Below, piece after piece: positions 7,266-12,844 of a DNA stretch of 12,844 nucleotides (positions within the stretch are counted from its first letter, which is position 1; every line of letters starts with the position of its first letter). The translations under genes and the position numbers were made by a program. Below the pieces are notes generated by a model. The model worked only from the letters and a program-made list of their open reading frames with translations. It was not told the origin of the DNA and ran no database searches. This stretch comes from Clostridia bacterium (lineage in GTDB: Bacteria; Bacillota_A; Clostridia; Christensenellales; Aristaeellaceae), in assembly GCA_009783365.1 (NCBI GenBank), contig WRHG01000042.1:1-12844 (forward strand), given 5' to 3'.

Positions 7266-8291
7266 CTAACGCCCGTAATCCTTTCTGCCCGCCAACTTCG
7301 CATGGATGATTTCCAGAGACAGAAGTTTATCCGTCACCTGTTCCACGCTAAGTTGATGCGTATTGTGGCTGGTGTAGTCCACGATATCCCGGGCCACCAC
7401 GTCCCCTTCCAAAAAGTATTTATCATAGTTGAGGTCACGGGTTTCCGCCGTTATGGAAAAATAATCTCCTTGGTCCGTACCTCGGATTCTCTCCTCGCGG
7501 GTTAACAGGGTTTCGTATAATTTTTCTCCATGGCGGCTGCCGATCACATGGATGGGGTGGTCAGGGACGCCGAACAATTGGCATACGGCCTTCACCAAGG
7601 TGTCCATGGTGCAGGCGGAGGTTTTTTGCACAAAGAGCTCGCCGGGACGGCCTTGTTCAAAGGCGAAATGAACCAGTTTTACCGCTTCGTCCAGCGTCAT
7701 CAGGAAACGCGTCATGCACGGGTCGGTGACGGTGAGCGGCTGGCGGGCGAGGATTTGCTCCATAAAGAGCGGTATCACGCTTCCGCGGCTGCCCATTACA
7801 TTGCCGTAACGGGTACAGCAAATAACCGTGCTTTGCGCCTCCCTGGCGCGGGCGGAGGCGACCTTTTCCATCATCGCCTTGCTGATCCCCATGGCATTGA
7901 TGGGATAAGCCGCTTTGTCTGTGGACAGGCAGATAACGCGCTTCACGCCCGCGTCAATGGCGGCGGACAGCACATGGTCGGTTCCATGTACATTGGTCAA
8001 CACGGCTTCCATGGGAAAAAACTCGCAGCTGGGAACCTGTTTAAGCGCCGCCGCGTGGAAAACATAATCGGCGCCCTTCATGGCTTCACGAACGCTATGG
8101 ATGTTCCGGACGTCGCCGATGTAAAAGCGCACTTTTTCATTTTTCAGCGCTTTTCGCATATCATCCTGCTTTTTCTCATCACGGCTGAAAATCCGGATCT
8201 CACCGATGTCCGAATTTAAATAGTGCTTCAACACCGTATTGCCAAAGCTGCCGGTGCCTCCGGTGATCAGCAAAACCTTGCCAGCAAGCAT
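7266..8291 (-). CDS. capE: UDP-N-acetylglucosamine 4,6-dehydratase/epimerase (CapE/FnlA/WbjB type)
   Basis: Extended short-chain dehydrogenase, 341 aa, with the NAD(P)-binding glycine motif TGGTGSFG (10-17), RIFSRDEKKQDDMR (33-46), HAAALKQVPSCEF (79-91) and STDKA (123-127). The catalytic motif reads M134-GIS-K138 rather than YxxxK; a methionine there is a known peculiarity of CapE-type enzymes. CapE removes water from UDP-GlcNAc and epimerises the 4-keto intermediate, the first step towards UDP-L-FucNAc for capsule or cell-wall polysaccharide. The neighbour capG gives the last step. The start was moved to the third in-frame ATG (8291): GGAGGT (8299-8304) lies 8 nt before it, while the ATGs at 8309 and 8306 lack an SD. 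This leaves 14 bp after the capG stop. Confidence 0.92.
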   Translation of the reverse strand: MLAGKVLLITGGTGSFGNTVLKHYLNSDIGEIRIFSRDEKKQDDMRKALKNEKVRFYIGDVRNIHSVREAMKGADYVFHAAALKQVPSCEFFPMEAVLTNVHGTDHVLSAAIDAGVKRVICLSTDKAAYPINAMGISKAMMEKVASARAREAQSTVICCTRYGNVMGSRGSVIPLFMEQILARQPLTVTDPCMTRFLMTLDEAVKLVHFAFEQGRPGELFVQKTSACTMDTLVKAVCQLFGVPDHPIHVIGSRHGEKLYETLLTREERIRGTDQGDYFSITAETRDLNYDKYFLEGDVVARDIVDYTSHNTHQLSVEQVTDKLLSLEIIHAKLAGRKDYGR

Positions 8292-8298
8292 ATTTCCG

Positions 8299-8304
8299 AC
8301 CTCC
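8299..8304 (-). promoter_or_regulatory. Ribosome binding site that decides the capE start
   Basis: GGAGGT on the minus strand, 8 nt (counted from GGAGG) before the ATG at 8291. It lies downstream of the two earlier in-frame ATGs, which argues against the longer protein overlapping capG. Confidence 0.7.
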
Positions 8305-8305
8305 A

Positions 8306-9490
8306 TCATCCTGGTTTTTTCAGCCGTAAAAGGGCTCCCGATTCATCCGGCTTACGCCATACCGACTCATCCACGATTCTTGTATAACTCTGGATGATCT
8401 TCACCACCTTGGAGCTTACATTTTCATCCGCATAGTCCGGAACAGACGTACCGAAATCTCTGTTTTGGTTCATGCGAACCGCGATATCCACCGCCTGTAT
8501 AACCTGTGGAGGACGGATGCCGCCAATGATGAAATGACCATTCTCCATTGCTTCCGGCCGTTCTGTGGAAGTTCGAATGCATACCGCCGGGATGGGGACG
8601 CCCATTGACCAGAAGTAGCAGCTCTCTTCCGGAAGGGTACCGCTGTCCGATACCACGCAGAAAGCGTTCATCTGTAGATTATTATAGTCTATAAATCCCA
8701 GGGGTTTGCTTTGTTTGACCCGGCTGTCAAAAATAAATTCACGTTCCTCAATCAGCTTGGCCGAGCGGGGATGGCAGGAGTAGAAAACCGGCATATCATA
8801 GGTTTCCGCCAATGCGTTCACCGCGTTCATCAGTTCCCAAAAGTTGGACGGCGTATCCAGATTTTCCTCCCGGTGGGCCGACAGCAAGATATAATTCTTC
8901 GCTTGCAAACCAAGCCTCATAACAATATTTGAGGATATAATGCTGCTCCAATAGGTATGCAGCACTTCCGCCATAGGCGATCCGGTCACGTAGGTACGCT
9001 CTTTGGGCCTTCCTTCGGCATGGAGGTAGCGGCGGGCATGCTCGGAATAGCATAGGTTCACATCCGAAATGTGGTCCACGATCCGGCGGTTGCTCTCTTC
9101 CGGCAAACACTCATCAAAGCAGCGGTTGCCTGCTTCCATATGAAAAATGGGAATATGCAGCCTTTTGGCGGAAATGGCGGATAAACAGGAGTTGGTATCC
9201 CCTAAGATCAGAAGAGCGTCTGGCCGTTGGTCACGCATGAGCCGGTAGCTCTTTGCGATGATGTTGCCAAGGGTCTCCCCCAGGTCCTCCCCAACGGCGT
9301 CCAGATAGATATCAGGCTGCCGGATCCGCAACTCCTCAAAAAACACCTGGTTTAGCTCATAATCGTAATTCTGCCCCGTATGCACCAATATCTGATCAAA
9401 GTAAGCATCGCACTTTGGAATGACAGCCGCCAGACGGATAATTTCCGGCCTGGTTCCAACGATGGTCATAAGCTTCAAGCGATTCGGCAT
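8306..9490 (-). CDS. capG: UDP-sugar 2-epimerase (CapG/FnlC/WbjD type)
   Basis: Non-hydrolysing UDP-GlcNAc 2-epimerase superfamily, 394 aa. Key positions match: VGTRPEIIRL (11-20), HTGQNYDYELN (37-47), D98 in LGDTNS, E119 in HMEAGNRCFDE, E131/E132 in PEESNR, and H206 in SAHREEN. HMEAGNRCFD, in place of the HVEAGLRT of WecB/MnaA, marks the FnlC/WbjD/CapG branch, which converts a UDP-6-deoxy-L-talosamine derivative to UDP-L-FucNAc. It precedes capE by 14 bp, so the two are co-transcribed. The middle enzyme, the CapF/FnlB/WbjC reductase, is not in the window. Start at 9490 is supported by GGGAGG about 5 nt upstream; the frame is open to 9580 but that would overlap the lipoprotein gene. Confidence 0.92.
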   Translation of the reverse strand: MPNRLKLMTIVGTRPEIIRLAAVIPKCDAYFDQILVHTGQNYDYELNQVFFEELRIRQPDIYLDAVGEDLGETLGNIIAKSYRLMRDQRPDALLILGDTNSCLSAISAKRLHIPIFHMEAGNRCFDECLPEESNRRIVDHISDVNLCYSEHARRYLHAEGRPKERTYVTGSPMAEVLHTYWSSIISSNIVMRLGLQAKNYILLSAHREENLDTPSNFWELMNAVNALAETYDMPVFYSCHPRSAKLIEEREFIFDSRVKQSKPLGFIDYNNLQMNAFCVVSDSGTLPEESCYFWSMGVPIPAVCIRTSTERPEAMENGHFIIGGIRPPQVIQAVDIAVRMNQNRDFGTSVPDYADENVSSKVVKIIQSYTRIVDESVWRKPDESGALLRLKKPG

Positions 9491-9515
9491 ATTTCCCTCC
9501 CATGGCAGCAATACA

Positions 9516-9531
9516 TGACGGTGAACCGTCA
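9516..9531 (-). promoter_or_regulatory. Short hairpin between the lipoprotein gene and capG
   Basis: Perfect inverted repeat TGACGG-TTCA-CCGTCA (6-bp stem, 4-nt loop) in the 46-bp gap, centred about 34 nt before the capG ATG. No T-run follows, so it is unlikely to be an intrinsic terminator; it may mark an mRNA processing or stability site. Confidence 0.35.
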
Positions 9532-9536
9532 ATACT

Positions 9537-9935
9537 TCATTGCCTTTCCATATTGTCCAGCATACCAAGGATTTCCTCATCCTCGCCCCGGTAATTCACG
9601 ATGAACCGCAGCCTGAACGCCACCGTGCGCCCATAAGCGGCGTCGCTGAAAAACTGTCCGGCCAACTGCTTGGCGCGATTGCTCGTGTCAAAATAGACGT
9701 AGAGCATTTCGTTTTCAATCCGGAACAGATACCAGGCGCTCTCATTCACGATGGGCATGTCCACTGTTTGATCAGTTTCCGCCAGAAGCGTATATGTGGA
9801 GTCGTATCCTTGCTCCCGCAGCCAATTCGCCAGCGTTTCCAGTTTTGAAAGCGTGTTTTCGGGGTGGCAGGAGGAAGCCGCCAGCGCCACAAATAGCAGC
9901 AGCGGCGCGATGCGCAGTCGTACCATCCTCTTCAT
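9537..9935 (-). CDS. Small predicted lipoprotein of unknown function
   Basis: 132 residues. A basic start (MKRMVRLR) is followed by a hydrophobic stretch (PLLLFVALAASS, 11-22) and C23, giving a signal peptide with a loose lipobox (ASSC; the -3 position is Ala rather than Leu/Val/Ile). The mature part is soluble and acidic near its end, with AWYLFRIENEMLYVYFDTSN and a block ending FRLRFIVNYRGEDEEILGMLD; it looks like a small alpha/beta domain but I do not recognise a family. The ATG at 9935 is chosen because GGAGA lies about 7 nt upstream; the ATG at 9950 has its SD too close. It starts 18 bp after the pmbA stop and ends 46 bp before capG, so it is in the same transcript. It would sit on the outer face of the membrane. 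Confidence 0.75.
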   Translation of the reverse strand: MKRMVRLRIAPLLLFVALAASSCHPENTLSKLETLANWLREQGYDSTYTLLAETDQTVDMPIVNESAWYLFRIENEMLYVYFDTSNRAKQLAGQFFSDAAYGRTVAFRLRFIVNYRGEDEEILGMLDNMERQ

Positions 9936-9953
9936 CTCGTATCTCCGCATGCC

Positions 9954-11291
9954 TCAGTTCCCCCCGATGGTTAATTCTCCCGCATCCACGCTTGGGCTTC
10001 CCATACCTCCTCTTGGAAACCGGAGATCGCTTCCGACGGCGCGTATGCTTTTTAGCATATCAAAGAAGTTGCCGGCAACGGTGATCTGGTCAACCGGCCG
10101 TGCCCTTGCGCCGTTTTCAAAGAAAAAGCCTTTTGCGTACAGTGAAAAATCGCCGCTGACCGCATTTGCGCCGGAATGGGTTCCTGCCAGTTCGGTGATA
10201 AGCACTCCAGATCCCGCGGCATGGATAAGTCCATCCAGATCGGTACTGCCCGGCTGAAAGTAGAAATTGGACGGCGATACCCGCACGGTGGCCGCATAAC
10301 CTGCTTTACTGGCATTGCCTGTGGTGGGTACGCTATCCTTATGGGCGGTTTTCAGGTTGTGCAGGAAGGTATGGAAACGGCCGTTCTCAATCACCGTATG
10401 CTTTCCGGAAGGAACCCCTTCCGCGTCGAAAGGGCGGCTGCCCATACCGCCGGGCAGTAAGGGGTCGTCATAAAGGGTCACGCACTTGGCGGCGATTATT
10501 TCTCCCAGCTTTCCCTTAAGCAGGGAAAGGCCCTGCTGCGCGTTTTCAGCGGAAAACGCCTCGGAAAAAACCCCCAGCAAATCGCTCATGGCAGCGTTTT
10601 CAAAAATCACACGGTAGGAACCGGACGGGACGGATGTTCCATGGAGGTGCTCTACCGCAATTTTAGCCGCCCTGCTTCCAAGGCAGGCGGCTTGCAGCTG
10701 TGTAAAATCACGTCCTACGACAACGTCAAAGCCTGCGGAAACGCAATCACCCTCATTGGCTACAGGCTGCAAAGCCGCCCCGCAGAAATTTTGTGTATAC
10801 GTTTTGTCCAACCCATGGGTGTTCACGATCCGTACTGTTTCCATACCCGTGAAAACAGAACAGTCCCCAACTTTATCAATCCGCCGGTCATAGTCCTTTG
10901 CCGCTTTCTCAAGCTTCAGCACATAATCCAGTTTTTGCTTCGGCGAGACATCCTGCAGGGCTGAATCAAAGAGCTGAATGGCAGGGTCCGCAGTCTTACC
11001 ATCGTAGAGATAGGAACCATCGTCTTCCTCGCAAAGGCGCGCGCTCTCTAAAGCGCCCTTCACCAATTGATCAACGGCATCCTTATCAAAAGCTTCCGTA
11101 TACGCGTATCCCATTTTCCCATGGAGCATAGCACGAAAACCCAGGCCCCGGGTATTGTTGGCGCTGTAGTGGTTGATTTCTCCTTCCACGGCCATGGCCT
11201 CAAAGCTTTCCTTCTCAAGAAGATACGCTTCGGACGCTTCAAGCCCGGCTTTCTTGGCTTCGGCAAAGAGTTTTGTGATGAATACATTCAT
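9954..11291 (-). CDS. pmbA: TldD/PmbA family metalloprotease subunit PmbA (TldE)
   Basis: 445 aa, the subunit of the TldD-TldE complex that lacks the zinc-binding HExxxH. It shows the family's C-terminal blocks: YRVIFENAAMSDLLGVFSEAFSAE in two parts (226-249), DDPLLPGGMGSRPFDAEGVPS (275-295), TGNASK (324-329) and ITELAGTHSGANAVSGDFS (365-383). In enterobacteria TldD and TldE together degrade unfolded peptides, mature microcin B17 and help remove CcdA. No RiPP precursor or modification gene is seen here. Start at 11291 follows AAGGAGG by 8 nt; the frame is open to 11393 but that would run into tldD. It lies 14 bp after the tldD stop. Confidence 0.93.
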   Translation of the reverse strand: MNVFITKLFAEAKKAGLEASEAYLLEKESFEAMAVEGEINHYSANNTRGLGFRAMLHGKMGYAYTEAFDKDAVDQLVKGALESARLCEEDDGSYLYDGKTADPAIQLFDSALQDVSPKQKLDYVLKLEKAAKDYDRRIDKVGDCSVFTGMETVRIVNTHGLDKTYTQNFCGAALQPVANEGDCVSAGFDVVVGRDFTQLQAACLGSRAAKIAVEHLHGTSVPSGSYRVIFENAAMSDLLGVFSEAFSAENAQQGLSLLKGKLGEIIAAKCVTLYDDPLLPGGMGSRPFDAEGVPSGKHTVIENGRFHTFLHNLKTAHKDSVPTTGNASKAGYAATVRVSPSNFYFQPGSTDLDGLIHAAGSGVLITELAGTHSGANAVSGDFSLYAKGFFFENGARARPVDQITVAGNFFDMLKSIRAVGSDLRFPRGGMGSPSVDAGELTIGGN

Positions 11292-11305
11292 GTTTCCATC
11301 CTCCT

Positions 11306-12694
11306 TCAAGCGCATCCGCCCACGGTTATGGATTTGACACGAATCATGGGCTGGCCTACATTGGTGGGTACATTGCCGCTGATGCTGCCGCACATACCGC
11401 CAGCCATGGTCATGTTTTTACCAACTCGATCAATCTGCTTAAGAATGTCAGCACCCTTGCCTATGAGGGAGGCGCCGCGCACGGGCGATTGAATCTTGCC
11501 GTCCCGTATCAGATACCCTTCTTCCACGGCAAAATTAAACTCGCCCGTAGCCGGATTTACAGAGCCGCCGCCCATGCGCTTGGCATAAAGGCCGTTGCCC
11601 ATGGTAGCGATCATCTCCCGCTCGTCGTCGCCGCCCGGAGCAATATAGGTATTATGCATACGGGAGGTGGGGGCGAAAGCGTAACTTTCACGCCGGCCGC
11701 AACCTGTGGGCTGCATATTCATCCTCTTGGCGTTCAACTTATCCACCAAGTAATTTTTTAGAACGCCGTTTTCAATCAAAACCACTCGGTTGGTGAAAGC
11801 GCCTTCGTCGTCCATGTTTTCGCTGCCCCATTCGTTGGCCATGGTTCCGTCGTCTATGGCTGTCACACAGGGGGCGGCTACGTGCTGTCCAAGCTTCCCG
11901 CAGAACTCGCTAAGCCCAAAGGCTACGGAGGTGGCTTCCAGGCTATGCCCGCAGGCTTCGTGGAAAATCACACCGCCAAAACCGTTGTCAATCACCACAG
12001 GCATTTGACCGGCCGGGCATTTGGGCGCGTACAGCATGGTTTTGGCAATCTCTCCAGCCTTACGTCCTACAAGGTGGGGATTCACCCTGGACGTAAACAA
12101 TTCATATCCCATCATTGCCCCCGGTCCCTCATGGCCTTGCTGGTTTTCAGCGCCGCTGCTGGCGACGGCCTGACACACCAGGCGCGTATAGACGCGCCTG
12201 TCCTCTGCAAAAAGTCCGTCGCTGTTGCAAATGAGCACATCCTGCTCACTGTCGCGATACAGGCAAATAACCTGCGTGATTTCCGCTCCCACTTCCCTGG
12301 CGGCTCCGTTGGTCATCCGCAGTACCTCAATCTTTTTTTTGGTTTCGGCGGCGGAAGGGGCGATGGCTATGGAATGAGCATTCTTAATCTTTGTTTGTAA
12401 AGGAGGGTTGGATGCCGCGCCCGCTCTGCGCTCCCTTACGGCTGCAGCCGCGTGCATGCCACACCGTAATAACCCCTCCCGGTCTGTTGCGTTTGTATAT
12501 GTGTATATGGCGTTCAGGCCCACAAAGACCCTCAGCCCGGCGCCGTGCAGCCGGCCGGACAACACGGTCTCCACCCGGTTGCCCCGGAACATCAGGGAAT
12601 GATTGCGCCGGTCCTCCAAAAAGAGTTCGGCAAAATCCCCGCCGGTAGAAAGCGCCGCGCCCAAGGCGTCCTGAGCGGTTTTGACATCCAACAT
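11306..12694 (-). CDS. tldD: Zinc metalloprotease TldD
   Basis: 462 aa, catalytic subunit of the TldD-TldE protease. The zinc motif is H245-E-A-C-G-H250 in VIFHEACGHSLEA, and C435 in GGMCGSISGNVPTNVGQP corresponds to the third, cysteine, ligand known from E. coli TldD. N-terminal half: DFAELFLEDRRNHSL (20-34) and GLRVFVG (53-59), as expected. Other conserved parts are DDGTMANEWGSENMDDEG (281-298) and SYAFAPTSRMHNTYIAPG (337-354). Substrates in Clostridia are unknown. The start at 12694 follows AGGAGG with about 6 nt spacing; an upstream ATG at 12775 lies across the promoter and is rejected. It is the first gene of the minus-strand block. Confidence 0.95.
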   Translation of the reverse strand: MLDVKTAQDALGAALSTGGDFAELFLEDRRNHSLMFRGNRVETVLSGRLHGAGLRVFVGLNAIYTYTNATDREGLLRCGMHAAAAVRERRAGAASNPPLQTKIKNAHSIAIAPSAAETKKKIEVLRMTNGAAREVGAEITQVICLYRDSEQDVLICNSDGLFAEDRRVYTRLVCQAVASSGAENQQGHEGPGAMMGYELFTSRVNPHLVGRKAGEIAKTMLYAPKCPAGQMPVVIDNGFGGVIFHEACGHSLEATSVAFGLSEFCGKLGQHVAAPCVTAIDDGTMANEWGSENMDDEGAFTNRVVLIENGVLKNYLVDKLNAKRMNMQPTGCGRRESYAFAPTSRMHNTYIAPGGDDEREMIATMGNGLYAKRMGGGSVNPATGEFNFAVEEGYLIRDGKIQSPVRGASLIGKGADILKQIDRVGKNMTMAGGMCGSISGNVPTNVGQPMIRVKSITVGGCA

Positions 12695-12745
12695 GGTGCT
12701 CCTCCTCTCCGCCCGTGCGGATTTCGCCTCAAAGAATGCTGGAAT

Positions 12746-12775
12746 AGTATAGCATGTTTCAGGAGAAACGTACAA
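12746..12775 (-). promoter_or_regulatory. Probable extended -10 promoter of the tldD operon with inverted repeat in the spacer
   Basis: Minus strand TATACT (12746-12751, 5 of 6) is preceded by TG one base upstream, an extended -10. The -35 would be TTGTAC (12770-12775, 3 of 6) at 18 bp, weak as allowed for extended -10 promoters. The spacer contains a perfect inverted repeat GTTTC-4 nt-GAAAC (12756-12769), which could be an operator. Transcription would begin near 12739, giving a leader of about 45 nt. Confidence 0.55.
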
Positions 12776-12799
12776 TCACCGGAGACCGGCGGAGGCGCG

Positions 12800-12828
12800 A
12801 AAAAAATGGGCCGGCCGCTTCGCCGCCG
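12800..12828 (-). terminator. Possible intrinsic terminator of a gene beyond the right edge
   Basis: On the minus strand CGGCGGC-GAA-GCGGCCG (12812-12828) can fold with one G-G mismatch (4 bp plus 2 bp and a triloop), followed after 5 nt by seven Ts (12800-12806). It lies just upstream of the tldD promoter, where the end of a preceding minus-strand gene would be expected. The stem is imperfect, so this is tentative. Confidence 0.35.
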
Positions 12829-12844
12829 AGCAAAGGGACCGGGC

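Noticed and set aside
7530..8219. A 229-codon plus-strand open frame antisense to capE.
   Set aside because: It lies opposite a clear CapE gene, is rich in His/Gly in a way typical of antisense translation, and has no convincing ribosome binding site.
9954..12694. Possible RiPP (microcin-like) maturation locus because TldD and PmbA are present.
   Set aside because: No short precursor peptide, cyclodehydratase, radical SAM or export gene is seen; tldD-pmbA is widespread as a housekeeping protease.

Overview
This looks like a chromosomal window from an anaerobic Gram-positive bacterium of the Bacillota, most likely class Clostridia; the genus cannot be resolved. The pointers are strong AGGAGG-type ribosome binding sites on nearly every gene, a two-subunit iron-sulfur L-serine dehydratase, a free-standing MetH-type reactivation protein with a clostridial cysteine tail, and a Cache/PAS sensor of a type common in Clostridia. 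No rRNA, tRNA, CRISPR array, insertion sequence or phage gene was seen.

All twelve supported genes lie on the minus strand, so they are transcribed from the right edge to the left. From 12.7 to 9.95 kb are tldD and pmbA, the two subunits of a zinc protease, behind an extended -10 promoter. A small unrecognised lipoprotein gene follows (9.9-9.5 kb). Then come two nucleotide-sugar genes, capG (UDP-sugar 2-epimerase) and capE (UDP-GlcNAc dehydratase/epimerase), which are two of the three enzymes for UDP-L-FucNAc. The next block concerns amino acids: a fold-type I PLP aminotransferase, tyrS, a YigZ/IMPACT protein, and sdaAB-sdaAA (serine to pyruvate plus ammonia). It is followed by the free-standing MetH activation protein (2.4-1.7 kb). 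A 280-bp gap with a good promoter then leads to a membrane sensor gene that runs off the left edge.

Most gaps from tldD to sdaAA are 0-50 bp and show no terminator, so this stretch may be one long transcript, with possible internal restarts before sdaAB (117-bp gap) and before the MetH activation gene (100-bp gap, candidate promoter). The functions are mostly housekeeping and do not form a single pathway. The links that make sense are TldD-PmbA, CapG-CapE, SdaAB-SdaAA, and loosely aminotransferase-TyrS.

I did not find a convincing undescribed system. The points most worth checking are the incomplete UDP-L-FucNAc gene set without its reductase, the free-standing MetH reactivator with a Cys tail, the orphan lipoprotein next to pmbA, and the long leader of the sensor gene. 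Several database-style long starts (tyrS, capE, capG, lipoprotein, pmbA, tldD, aminotransferase, MetH activator) were shortened here on the basis of Shine-Dalgarno position.
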